11,791 nucleotides of DNA, from the NCBI GenBank assembly GCA_003022505.1, contig PXTQ01000105.1:947-12737 (forward strand), in the 5' to 3' direction. A program made the position numbers and the translations under genes. The DNA comes from Bacteroidetes bacterium QS_8_64_10 (GTDB taxonomy: Bacteria > Bacteroidota > Rhodothermia > Rhodothermales > Salinibacteraceae). The notes under the pieces are model-generated. The model worked only from the letters and a program-made list of their open reading frames with translations, was not told where the DNA came from and made no database searches. The stretch's first letter is position 1, and each line of letters opens with the position of its first letter. Below, one piece after another: positions 1 through 7,256 of this stretch.

Positions 1-1
1 C

Positions 2-520
2 ATCGCCGACGTGCTGGACATGACAGTAGCCGAGGCGCTGGAGCACTTCGAGAACGTGCCGCGCATCGAGCGCACGCTCAAGACGCTCGCCGATGTGGGC
101 CTCGGCTACATCACGCTGGGGCAGCAGTCCACCACCGTCAGCGGCGGCGAGGCGCAGCGCATCAAGCTCTCAAAAGAACTCTCGCGCCCCGGCACCGGCG
201 ATACGGTGTATATTCTGGACGAGCCGACGACGGGCATGCACTTCGAAGACATCCGGCATCTGCTGAACGTGCTGCACCGGCTCGTGGAAAACGGCAACAC
301 AGTGATCGTCATCGAGCACAACATGGACGTGGTGAAGCGCGCCGATCATATCATCGATCTCGGCGCGGAGGGCGGCGCGGAGGGCGGGCGCGTCATGGCG
401 ACCGGCACGCCGGAGGCCGTCGCCGAGGCGGGCACCGACACGAGCGGTTTCCTTAGCGAGGAACTGGAGCGCACGGCGCAGGCCGTAACGGCCTCGAACG
501 GACAGGCGCGAGCAGCGTAG
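2..520 (+). CDS. uvrA: UvrA excinuclease ABC subunit A, C-terminal end (5' truncated by window)
   Basis: UvrA is the damage-recognition ATPase of nucleotide excision repair. It works as a dimer with UvrB in the cytoplasm. Only the last ~172 residues are present, starting mid-gene at base 2. They hold most of the second ABC ATPase domain. The signature SGGEAQRIKL begins at 140, Walker B YILDEPTTG begins near 209, and the H-loop histidine (IEHNMD) is at 317. The order signature, Walker B, H-loop and the typical ADVLDMTV / LGYITLGQ context are diagnostic of UvrA rather than of a transporter ATPase. The zinc-finger and Walker A regions lie left of the window. After GTPEAVAE comes a low-complexity tail ending NGQARAA and a TAG stop. 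That tail motif is repeated in the same frame beyond the stop (see the repeat entry). Identification is essentially certain. Confidence 0.97.
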   Translation: MADVLDMTVAEALEHFENVPRIERTLKTLADVGLGYITLGQQSTTVSGGEAQRIKLSKELSRPGTGDTVYILDEPTTGMHFEDIRHLLNVLHRLVENGNTVIVIEHNMDVVKRADHIIDLGAEGGAEGGRVMATGTPEAVAEAGTDTSGFLSEELERTAQAVTASNGQARAA

Positions 521-604
521 CAGCAGCGAGGCCTCCGCAAAAATGACCGCGAGGAGCCTGTGCGCTCCCGGCGCGCCGCGACCAACGGCCAGGCGCGGGC
601 GGCG
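497..604 (+). repeat. Imperfect 21-bp direct repeat across the uvrA stop codon
   Basis: Copy 1 is at 497-517 and copy 2 at 584-604, 87 bp apart, so in the same reading frame. Both encode N-G-Q-A-R-A-A. The three base differences are all at third codon positions. Copy 1 is the C-terminus of UvrA just before TAG (518-520). Copy 2 lies in the untranslated gap. The uvrA frame stays open after TAG until TGA at 677-679, about 52 further codons. The tail may once have been longer, or the segment was duplicated. Confidence 0.6.
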
Positions 605-675
605 CAACGTCTCTACGGGTGTTTTCGGCGTGCTACGTCGCTCTCTACTAATTTCCAGAGATATTCCCTCTCGTC

Positions 676-1170
676 ATGAACCCAGACGACCTTAAAGACC
701 ACCTGCTGCACCAGTTCCGTTACAACCGGCACGCTAACGAGCAAATCCTCGAAGCGCTCGCAACGCACGACACGGAGGACCTTCCGGAACGTGCGCTGGA
801 GTTGATGGGCCACCTGTTGCGCGCGCAAGACGTGTGGCTGGGCCGTGTTCGGGGCGAAACGGACCTGCCCGCCATCTGGGGCGACGACACGCTGGCGGAG
901 TGCCGCGAGCGCGCTGAGGCGAGCGCCGAGGCGTGGCGCAAGTTTCTGGAGGCGTGCCCGGCGGAGGACCTCACCCGGACCGTCCGCTACGAAAACTCGA
1001 AGGGCAAGCCCTTCGAGAACGAACTGCGCGAGATCTGCGGTCACGTCGTGGACCATTCCACGCACCACCGGGCGCAGATCGCCATGCTCATCCGTCAGGC
1101 CGGCGGCGAGCCGCCCGTCACGGGTTACATCTTCTGGGCGCGCTCCAATGCGGTTTCAGCGGATAAATGA
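676..1170 (+). CDS. DinB-family (DinB/YfiT fold) metal-dependent protein
   Basis: A 164-residue protein matching the DinB-like four-helix bundle, a family of small metal-binding proteins that includes bacillithiol/mycothiol-dependent transferases and many stress proteins of unknown activity. The expected His triad is visible: H46 in ELMGHLLRAQ, and H127 and H131 within HVVDHSTHHRAQI (residues 123-135). The HHRxQ motif is the family hallmark. Length is usual for the family. No Shine-Dalgarno sequence precedes the ATG, which is normal for this window. The gene stands alone, 155 bp after uvrA and followed by a 350-bp gap. It could be a thiol S-transferase or a damage-inducible protein of unknown role. 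The substrate cannot be read from the sequence. Confidence 0.9.
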   Translation: MNPDDLKDHLLHQFRYNRHANEQILEALATHDTEDLPERALELMGHLLRAQDVWLGRVRGETDLPAIWGDDTLAECRERAEASAEAWRKFLEACPAEDLTRTVRYENSKGKPFENELREICGHVVDHSTHHRAQIAMLIRQAGGEPPVTGYIFWARSNAVSADK

Positions 1171-1180
1171 GCAATCCGCT
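1158..1180 (+). terminator. Hairpin straddling the dinB-family stop codon
   Basis: A perfect 7-bp inverted repeat, AGCGGAT (1158-1164) and ATCCGCT (1174-1180), with a 9-base loop that contains the TGA stop. No T-run follows, so it is at best a weak or Rho-assisted terminator or a 3'-end stabiliser. Confidence 0.35.
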
Positions 1181-1520
1181 CTCGGCTCAGCCTGGCGACT
1201 CAGCATCTTACCAACACACGACAGGGCCACCGCCAGGCGTTGGAAAAATGAGAGGGGGCGCACTCGGCGGCCATGAGCGGATAGATGCCAACGTGCACGT
1301 CTACCGCCGGTTGCGGGCCGTAGGTCGGCTACGGGCAGGCGAGTTACACGCACAACAGTTTTTTTGCTCATAGCCGAACTTATCCGTTGATTGCCCGTTG
1401 CAGTCTTTTAAGCATCACCTTGTGCATCAGCAAACAGCGACTCTGGTATAGTCGATACGATTGTACGGGCGGCGCTCGGCGCTGATCGATTTTCAACAAA
1501 CAGCATAGCAAAGAAGCATC
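1171..1520. other. 350-bp non-coding leader region upstream of the cold-shock gene
   Basis: No convincing gene is present. A 68-codon open frame beginning at 1167 (ATGA overlap with the previous stop) and an antisense frame have no recognisable motif and look like chance. Visible structure: a perfect 6-bp hairpin CCGTAG-gtcgg-CTACGG (1318-1334), a run of seven T at 1359-1365 about 24 bases later, and a promoter-like element near 1444. The last ~70 bases are probably the 5' UTR of the cold-shock mRNA. Long structured leaders are usual for csp genes. Confidence 0.5.
1444..1452 (+). promoter_or_regulatory. Candidate extended -10 promoter for the cold-shock gene
   Basis: TGGTATAGT matches an extended -10 element (TGnTATAAT with one mismatch), 68 bases before the csp start. 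A TTGTGC at 1420-1425 resembles a -35 box, but its 21-base spacer is too long, so the extended -10 would have to carry recognition. It is the best promoter-like string in this gap. Confidence is limited because the host sigma preference is unknown. Confidence 0.35.
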
Positions 1521-1742
1521 ATGGCACGTGGAAAAGTAAAATGGTACGACTCTGAAAAGGGCTACGGATTCATCGAGCAAGAAGAGGGGGAGGACGACGT
1601 GTTCGTTCATTACAGCGCCGTGGATGCTCTCGGTTACAAAGAGGAGTTGAAAGAGGGCGAAGAAGTGGAGTTCACGATTGAGGAAGGCCCGAAGGGCTTG
1701 AAGGCCGTGGATGTAGAGCGCGCGGGCAGTTCGCTCGTTTGA
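1521..1742 (+). CDS. csp: Cold-shock domain protein (CspA family)
   Basis: A 73-residue single cold-shock-domain protein, an OB-fold RNA/ssDNA chaperone that melts mRNA structure and acts in the cytoplasm. RNP1 is KGYGFI (residues 13-18) and RNP2 is VFVH (27-30). The nucleic-acid-stacking aromatics W8, F17, F28 and H30 are in place. The middle and C-terminus are strongly acidic, as in many halophile or Bacteroidota Csps. The start ATG has a weak purine stretch AAAGAAG (1510-1516) at suitable distance. The long upstream gap may be a temperature-responsive leader, which is family knowledge only. Flanks suggest a monocistronic gene. A short CGCTC-gttt-GAGCG hairpin (1732-1745) overlaps the stop. 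Confidence 0.96.
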   Translation: MARGKVKWYDSEKGYGFIEQEEGEDDVFVHYSAVDALGYKEELKEGEEVEFTIEEGPKGLKAVDVERAGSSLV

Positions 1743-1809
1743 GCGAAACGATCTGCGCGTGCAGTAGCAACAAGCTCTCTTCGGCGGCGCAAGCAAGCGT
1801 GCTTTCGGT

Positions 1810-2556
1810 ATGCCTGCTGACGCCGACCGGGAGATGCGCGATCTGCTGAAGACGGCCTCGGCCCAGCGTGCCAGGCCGTTCGAGGTGGAGGGCGTCCGGC
1901 TTGCGCCGGAGCGCATTACGGAGTTGCTACGCCCGCACATGACGGCGGCCCGTTTCGCTCGCATCGACGAGGTGGTGCGCGGTCGCACCTACGCCCTCGC
2001 CACCGTCGTGGAGGGGCTGGTCAACACCGGCAACGTCAGCGCTGTCATGCGCTCGGCGGAGGCGCTGGGGAGCCAGCGTTTTCACATTGTGGAGGGCGAA
2101 AACAACCGCTATAAGCATTCGCAGCGCACCAGTCAGGGCGCTGAGAAGTGGCTGGACGTGTGGCGATGGCCCGCGCCCGCCGCCTGCGCCGCCCGCCTGC
2201 GCGATCACGACTACCGCGTCGTGGCCGCCTGCCCCTCTGAGGACGCCGTGCCCATCGGCGAGATCGACTTCTCCCGGCGCACGGCCCTTGTCGTGGGCAA
2301 CGAGGCCGAGGGCATCTCCGAAGCTATGCGCGCAGAGGCGGATCGCTGCTGCGTCATTCCCACACCGGGCTTCACGGAGAGCTTCAACGTCTCGGTGGCG
2401 GCGGCGGTAGCGCTCTATCACGCGCGGCAGGATCGCCTTCGCCGGCAGGGAGAGCACGCCGACCTGTCCGAGAGCGAGCAGGCGGCCCTTCGCGCCCGCT
2501 TCTGCATGAGAAGCGTGGGCCGGGCCGATGAGATCCTGCGCCGCGCCGTGCGATAG
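1810..2556 (+). CDS. trmH: TrmH-type (SpoU/SPOUT) tRNA or rRNA 2'-O-methyltransferase
   Basis: A 248-residue SPOUT methyltransferase. TrmH transfers a methyl group from S-adenosylmethionine to the 2'-OH of G18 in tRNA. Motif 1 is NTGNVSAVMRSAEALG (72-87) with N75 and R81 at the expected catalytic positions. Motif 2 is VVGNEAEGIS (161-170). Motif 3 is IPTPGFTESFNVSVAAA (183-199), which forms the SAM-binding trefoil knot. The arrangement and the short helical C-terminus fit TrmH (Gm18) better than RlmB, which usually carries an N-terminal L30e-like domain. The first ~50 residues are an unusual extension relative to Thermus TrmH, and the true start could be internal. No Shine-Dalgarno sequence is seen. 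The gene lies 67 bp after csp and may share its transcript. The exact RNA target is inferred. Confidence 0.85.
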   Translation: MPADADREMRDLLKTASAQRARPFEVEGVRLAPERITELLRPHMTAARFARIDEVVRGRTYALATVVEGLVNTGNVSAVMRSAEALGSQRFHIVEGENNRYKHSQRTSQGAEKWLDVWRWPAPAACAARLRDHDYRVVAACPSEDAVPIGEIDFSRRTALVVGNEAEGISEAMRAEADRCCVIPTPGFTESFNVSVAAAVALYHARQDRLRRQGEHADLSESEQAALRARFCMRSVGRADEILRRAVR

Positions 2557-2634
2557 GGTTCCGGGTTGGGGGGTTGCAGTTCGCAGTCTCAGGTTTGGGG
2601 GCGAGTTTTGGAGACGATGCGATTCATAATCCTC

Positions 2635-2897
2635 TTTTCCCTTCGCGCTCTCAGCGCACTTTGCGGTACAACCTTTTCGGCTCGCCGCGATGGCCGACGC
2701 GATGAAAGAATGCCCGTCCTGCGCCCTCGACTACGATGCCGAGGCGCACCCGGACGTGTGCCCGTATTGCGGCTACGAGTTTCCCCGGCAGAATCCGCGC
2801 CTCGTGTGGTACGCCGCGCTGTTTCTGTTGCTCATGCTCATCTGGCTCTTTTGGTGAGAACGTGACGCAGGGAAGCACGAAAGAACGCGAAAAGGAT
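2635..2897. repeat. Degenerate inverted intergenic repeats flanking the zinc-ribbon gene
   Basis: The sequence at about 2635-2670 (core TTCGCGCTCT, then GCGCACTTTGCGG) resembles the reverse complement of about 2861-2897 (core TTCGCGTTCT, then CGTGCTTCCCTGCG when read on the minus strand). The match is imperfect. Similar TTCGCG-TTCT-GCG strings are familiar as non-coding repeats in several bacterial genomes, a statement from memory. They bracket the 55-codon gene at 2690-2857. Confidence 0.35.
2690..2857 (+). CDS. Small zinc-ribbon protein with one C-terminal membrane helix
   Basis: A 55-residue protein of unknown function. Two CxxC knuckles, ECPSC (C8, C11) and VCPYC (C24, C27) spaced 12 residues apart, form a zinc-ribbon or rubredoxin-like site. 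After a short basic linker (RQNPR) a hydrophobic segment (residues 39-55, ending IWLFW) makes one transmembrane helix that runs to the C-terminus. This predicts a tail-anchored protein with the zinc ribbon in the cytoplasm. ATG is the only sensible start, since the cysteines begin seven residues later. It is a separate unit with repeat-like DNA on both sides. The function could be a regulatory or assembly adaptor, but nothing in the sequence decides this. Confidence 0.75.
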   Translation: MADAMKECPSCALDYDAEAHPDVCPYCGYEFPRQNPRLVWYAALFLLLMLIWLFW

Positions 2898-4041
2898 GGA
2901 TGAGCGAAGCCCAATCCAAAATACCCAATCCCCAATCCAAAATGGATTGCTGGGGGACCTGTCTGCTGAGGCATTTCTGGAGGAGTACTGGCAGCAAAAG
3001 CCGCTTTTCCTGAAAGATGCGCTGCCCGACTTTCGCTCGCCGCTCGCGCCGGAAGAGCTGGCGGGGTTGGCCTGCGAGGACGGCGTCACGGCGCGCCTCA
3101 TCCTGGAGGAAGGCGGCGCGCGTCCCTGGGAGGTGCGCCACAGCCCGTTCGTCGAAGAAGACTTCCTGGAATTGCCGGAAACGCACTGGACGCTCCTCGT
3201 GCAGGAGGTGGATCGGCTCGTCCCGGGCGCGGCGCGGCTGCTGGACGAGGTCGCGTTCTTGCCGAACTGGCGCCTCGACGACGTGATGGTGAGCTACGCG
3301 CCCGACCGGGGCACCGTGGGGCCGCACCTCGACAGCTACGACGTGTTTCTGGTGCAGGGCCTGGGGCGCCGCCGCTGGCAGATCGGCGACGCGCCGCTCG
3401 AAGGCGACGCAAGCTACGTGGAGGGCCTGGACGTGCGCCTCCTCGACGACTTCGAGCCGGACGACGAGTTCGTCGCGGAGCCGGGTGACGTGCTCTACCT
3501 GCCGCCGCGCGTGCCGCACTACGGCGTGGCGCTGGAGGACTGCATGACCTACTCGGTCGGCTTTCTCGCGCCTACGCCGCAGGACCTCGCCGCCGGTTTT
3601 CTCGAACACGTGGCCTCGCAGACCGGCGACGGCGCGCGCTACCGCGACGCCGGGCGCTCTCCTGCCGATCCGCCGGGCCTCGTGCCCGAAGCCGACCGCG
3701 CTCGCCTCCGCGCCATGTTGCGCGAGGCGCTCGACGATGACGCGGCGCTCAACCGCTGGCTGGGCGCTCACCTCACGCGGCCCCGGCGCGGTTCCAATCC
3801 CGCCCCGGCCACACCGTACTCCGCCGAGCAGGTGCGCCGCCTCCTCGAAGACGGCGCGGAGCTGCACCGGAGCACGCGCGGCGATTTTGCTTTTGTGGAG
3901 CGCGACGAGAGCACCGTTCTCTTTGCGGCGGGCACGAAGCCGCTCACGACGCAAGTGCTCGACCTCGGCAACGAGCACCTGATGAAGCTGCTGGCGCAGT
4001 TGCTGAATGACGGAGCGCTCTGGATCGAGCCGACAGGATGA
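2896..4041 (+). CDS. JmjC/cupin-type 2-oxoglutarate Fe(II) oxygenase, RoxA/YcfD family (ribosomal protein uL16 arginine hydroxylase-like)
   Basis: A 381-residue protein, close to the usual length of bacterial ribosomal oxygenases (E. coli YcfD/RoxA hydroxylates an arginine of L16). The HxD...H iron triad is seen: H144 and D146 in GPHLDSYDVF (bases 3325-3333) and H208 in PPRVPHYG (base 3517). A cupin core runs from about 90 to 225. A helical dimerisation region and a winged-helix-like C-terminus (about 300-381, IEPTG end) follow, as in the family. The family normally begins shortly before LLGDLS. Here the first ~17 residues include SPIQNTQSPIQN, encoded by a direct repeat, so the N-terminus is atypical. 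A TTG at 2947 is an alternative start. The gene overlaps the next one by ATGA, implying translational coupling. The substrate is inferred from family only. Confidence 0.87.
   Translation: MDERSPIQNTQSPIQNGLLGDLSAEAFLEEYWQQKPLFLKDALPDFRSPLAPEELAGLACEDGVTARLILEEGGARPWEVRHSPFVEEDFLELPETHWTLLVQEVDRLVPGAARLLDEVAFLPNWRLDDVMVSYAPDRGTVGPHLDSYDVFLVQGLGRRRWQIGDAPLEGDASYVEGLDVRLLDDFEPDDEFVAEPGDVLYLPPRVPHYGVALEDCMTYSVGFLAPTPQDLAAGFLEHVASQTGDGARYRDAGRSPADPPGLVPEADRARLRAMLREALDDDAALNRWLGAHLTRPRRGSNPAPATPYSAEQVRRLLEDGAELHRSTRGDFAFVERDESTVLFAAGTKPLTTQVLDLGNEHLMKLLAQLLNDGALWIEPTG
2910..2949 (+). repeat. CCCAATCCAAAAT direct repeat and hairpin inside the oxygenase N-terminus
   Basis: Two perfect copies of CCCAATCCAAAAT, at 2910-2922 and 2931-2943, are separated by ACCCAATC, giving a 21-bp (7-codon) period that encodes SPIQN twice. 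The second copy continues into CAATCC-aaaat-GGATTG, a 6-bp hairpin (2933-2949). Such CCAATCC heptad-like strings usually sit between genes, which is general knowledge, so this looks like an intergenic repeat recruited as coding sequence. Confidence 0.7.
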
Positions 4042-4747
4042 GTCCGTTTCGCACGTCCACGCCTATGAGCGATGCTTTCCAGACGGATGACGATACGGAG
4101 ACGGCACCGCTCGTGCGCGTGCGCGACCTGCGTAAAATCTATGCGGAAGGCGACCGCGACCACCTCGTGCTCGACGAGTTGGACCTCACCGTGGAACGCG
4201 GCGAGCTGGTGGTGATTCTGGGCCGCAGCGGTTCCGGCAAGAGCACGCTGCTGAACCTGGTCGGTGGGATCGACCGGCCCACGGACGGCGAGGTCGTAAT
4301 CGGGGGCGAACACCTCTCCGAGGAGTCCGAGACGGAACGCACGCTGTTTCGCCGGCGGCGCATTGGCTTCATTTTTCAGGCCTTCAACCTGATTCCGACG
4401 CTCACCGCCGCGGAGAACGTGCGGCTGCCGCTGGAACTGGCGGGCCGCGCCTCCGAGGCTGAACGCCGCGCCGCCGAGCTGCTGGAAGCCGTCGGGCTGG
4501 GCGGACGCGGCGACAGCTTCCCGGACCGGCTGTCGGGCGGGGAGCAGCAGCGCGTGGCCGTGGCACGCGCCCTCGCCCACGATCCGCTGCTCATCCTGGC
4601 CGACGCCTCGACCTGCTGGAGCGCGCCGACCGCGTCTTGCGGATGCACGGCGGCGCGCTGAAGCCGGCAGGCGATGAGCGCGAGAGCACGGGCGAACGGG
4701 AGCAAGCGGGCAGGACGAAAACCGGCAGCGAGGTGTCTTCCCGGTGA
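4038..4747 (+). pseudogene. LolD/MacB-type ABC transporter ATPase, internally deleted
   Basis: The ATPase subunit of a FtsX/LolE-type ABC exporter (lipoprotein release, MacB-like efflux or cell-division class). Intact parts: Walker A GRSGSGKST (residues 62-70), Q-loop Q114 in FIFQAFNLIP, signature LSGGEQQRVAVARAL (165-179) and the start of Walker B LLILAD (184-189). The frame then goes wrong and stops at 4659-4661. In another frame, from 4607, the DNA encodes LDLLERADRVLRMHGGAL, the expected end of such ATPases, and runs to a stop at 4745-4747. Roughly 30-40 residues with the catalytic Glu, D-loop and H-loop His are missing between 4604 and 4625, by one or two deletions. A GAGCGC microrepeat is a plausible second junction. 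No permease gene follows. It overlaps the oxygenase stop by ATGA. A second in-frame start is at 4065. Confidence 0.85.
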
Positions 4748-4848
4748 ACATTTCAGTCTGGACCAAGAATCAGACTCGGCACACAGGAACGGCGGCTTCG
4801 GCGGGAGGGTAGAAACCGACCCGGCTTTCTCCTCACGTCTCGCCCGTC

Positions 4849-7186
4849 ATGGAACCCTCCACCGCTCTGCCCGCCTCGCTCTCCGATACCTCGTGCGGCG
4901 TCGTCTCGGTCCTTCCGCTGCTCTACGTGGCCTGGGCCGACGGCGTGCTCGCGCCCTCGCAGCTCGATGAGATCCGCGCGCAAATCGAGGCGCAGTCCTG
5001 GCTCTCCGACGCCGACAAACGGACGCTTGCCGGCTGGCTCGACCCGGCGGATCCGCCCACACCGGCGGAGCACGAGTGCTGGCGACGGGCGATCCGCACG
5101 GCGGCGGGACACGTGCCCGACGGCAAACGCCACTCGCTGCCCGACCTGGGCGCGGCGCTCGCCCGCGTGGCCGGTGCGGGAGCCGAAGACGACAGCGATG
5201 AGGACGGCTTCTCGACGCCCGAAGCGCGCGAGGCGCTGGCCGAGATGGAGCAAGCCCTCGGCGTCGTCACGCCCGAAGCTATGCGCGAACTGATAGCGGA
5301 GCGTCCGCGTCCCGGCGACGGCGAAGCCGGCGAGGCCCGCGCGGAGCGCGCCGTTCCCGTCGAGGCGATGACCGCGCTCCTGGACGCCCCGCACGGCGAG
5401 CTGCGCCGCAAGATCCGCACGCTCCTGCGCGACCCGGCGTTCGCATATCCGAGCGAAGACTTCTCGACCGCCGAATACCGCGACTGGGTGCTCGACAAGT
5501 GCCGCCTTTTGGCCGAGCAGGGCCTCGGCGCGCTTGCATACCCGGAGGAGCACGGCGGCAGCGACGACCTTGCTGGACCTCTCCGTCGTCGTCAAGTTCG
5601 GCGTGCAGTTCGGCCTGTTCGGCGGGAGCATCCAGCAGCTCGGCACCGAAAAGCATCACGCCGAGTACCTGCCGCAGGTCGGCTCGCTGGAACTGCCGGG
5701 CTGCTTTGCGATGAGCGAGCTGGGCCACGGCTCAAATGTGCGCGAACTGGAGACGACTGCCACCTACGACGCCGACTCCGGGCAGTTCGTCATCGAAACG
5801 CCCCGCGAGGCCGCCCGCAAAGAGTGGATTGGCAATGCCGCGCGCCACGGGCGGATGGCGACGGTCTTCGCGCGGCTTCGCGTGCCCGATAAAAACGGCG
5901 TCTTGCAGGAGCACGGTGTCCACGCTTTTCTCGTGCCGCTCCGTGACGACGACGGCGACGTGCTCGGTGGCGTGCGCATCGAAGACAACGGGCGCAAGAT
6001 GGGTCTCAACGGCGTGGATAACGGTCGGGTCTGGTTCGACGACGTGCGCATCCCGCGCGAGAACCTGCTGGATCGCTTCGCGCAGGTGAGCGACGAGGGC
6101 GAATACACCAGCCCCATTCCGTCGAGCGGCAAGCGCTTCTTTACGATGCTCTCGACGCTGGTGGGCGGGCGCATCTCGGTGGCCGCCGCCGGGCTGAGCG
6201 CAGCCAAGAGCGCGCTGACGATTGCCGTGCGCTACGGCGCTCGAAGGCGTCAGTTCGGCCCGAAGGACGCCCCGGAGCGGCCCATCCTGGATTACCGCAC
6301 CCACCAGCGTCGCCTGTTTCCCCTCCTGGCCGAGGCGTACGCGCTCGACTTTGCCGTCAGCGACGTGGCTGCGCGCTTCGCCGGGCGGCAGGCTGCGGAC
6401 GACGATCTGCGACAGGTGGAGGGCGAGGCCGCCGCGCTCAAGGCGCTCAGCACCTGGAACGCGACGACCACGGTCCAGACCGCGCGCGAGTGTTGCGGCG
6501 GGCAGGGCTATCTGTCAGCGAATCGCCTCCCGCAGCTTAAAGCCGACACCGACGTCTTCACGACCTTCGAGGGCGACAACACCGTGCTGATGCTCCAGGT
6601 GGCGAAGGGGCTGCTGTCGGAGTTTCAGCAGGAGCTTCAGGACATGAACTTCTTCGGCCTAGCGCGCTTTATCGCCGAGGCCGCCGCCCGGCGCGTCACG
6701 GAACGCAACCCGCTGCACGGGCGCGACACGTCGTCGGAGCACCTGCGCGACGCCGGTTTTCAGCAGGACGCCTTTGCCTTCCGCGAGCGTGCGCTCTTGC
6801 AATCCGTGGCGCGACGCATGAAACAGCGCCTCGACGACGGAATGGACTCCTTCGAGGCGTTCATCGAGTGCCAGGATCATCTGCTTTCGCTGGCGAAGGC
6901 GCACGCCGAGCGCCTCACGCTGGAGGCGTTTGCGGACGGGGTGGAAGCGTGCGACGACGAGGAACTGCGCCCGGTGCTGGCCAAACTGCGGAACCTGTAC
7001 GCGCTCGCGCGAATGGAGGAGGGCGTCGGCTGGTTTCAGGAGAAGCACTACGTGGAGAGCGGGCAGGCGCACGCCATCCGCCGCGAGGTGAACGCGCTCT
7101 GTGCCGAGCTGCGTCCGCTCGCCGTCGACCTCGTGGACGCCTTCGCCATCCCCGACGAGGCCCTCGCTGCCCCGATTGCCACCTGA
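4849..7186 (+). pseudogene. Acyl-CoA oxidase/dehydrogenase with TerB-like N-terminal domain, frame-disrupted
   Basis: A flavoprotein oxidising acyl-CoA to trans-2-enoyl-CoA, the first step of beta-oxidation. It is closest to the ACOX type: FAMSELGHGSNV (from 5705, flavin side), CCGGQGY (6491-6511), and TFEGDNTVLMLQ with the likely catalytic Glu codon at 6569. Residues ~20-85 (LLYVAWADGVLAPSQLDEI and on) resemble a TerB/tellurite-resistance helical domain ahead of the oxidase. The first frame runs to GGSDDLAG (ends 5577), where the reading shifts to the frame beginning DLSVVVKFGVQFG at 5576. Family members carry about 12 further residues (roughly YxAVFETLAYH) there, so this is a small out-of-frame deletion, not ribosomal slippage. 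The two parts retain ~243 and ~536 residues and are otherwise clean. If translated as is, the product ends at 5892 without most of the catalytic domain. No Shine-Dalgarno sequence precedes the ATG. Confidence 0.85.
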
Positions 7187-7249
7187 GAGCGGGGGCACGG
7201 GGGTGTGGGAGAGAGGGCGAAGATAAGAGCGCCCCCTCGCTCCCGCTCT
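7186..7249. terminator. G/A-rich to C/T-rich inverted repeat between convergent genes
   Basis: This sits between the convergent ends of the acyl-CoA oxidase and msrAB genes. Outer arms AGAGCGGG (7186-7193) and CCCGCTCT (7242-7249) are a perfect 8-bp inverted repeat. An alternative inner hairpin pairs GGGAGAGAGGGCG (7207-7219) with CGCCCCCTCGCTCCC (7230-7244), with a CC bulge, one mismatch and a 10-base loop. There is no T-tract. Position and symmetry suggest a bidirectional terminator or transcript-end structure. Confidence 0.55.
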
Positions 7250-7256
7250 GCCACAC

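Noticed and set aside
1318..1365. CCGTAG hairpin and T7 run as an intrinsic terminator of the DinB-family gene
   Set aside because: The T-run starts 24 bases after the stem instead of directly following it, so the two do not form a standard terminator.
1167..1373. A 68-codon open frame overlapping the DinB-family stop by ATGA
   Set aside because: The ATGA overlap is suggestive, but the peptide has no hydrophobic core or motif and an equally long antisense frame exists. It is more likely untranslated leader.
2566..2865. A 99-codon plus-strand frame over the zinc-ribbon gene
   Set aside because: It is in a different frame from the CxxC-containing protein and has a low-complexity basic composition. 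The short 2690 frame explains the region better.
2773..3978. Long antisense open frame (401 codons) opposite the oxygenase
   Set aside because: It is antisense to a gene with clear HxD...H motifs. It is rich in Arg/His/Ala, as expected from the complement of G+C-rich codons, and has no recognisable domain.
5540..5600. Programmed ribosomal frameshift in the acyl-CoA oxidase
   Set aside because: There is no slippery heptamer at the junction, and family residues are missing rather than re-read. Slippage cannot restore about 12 absent residues.
3768..5646. Antisense open frames of 332 and 297 codons opposite the ABC ATPase and acyl-CoA oxidase
   Set aside because: Both are shadows of conserved plus-strand coding sequence with biased composition. 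No motif supports them.
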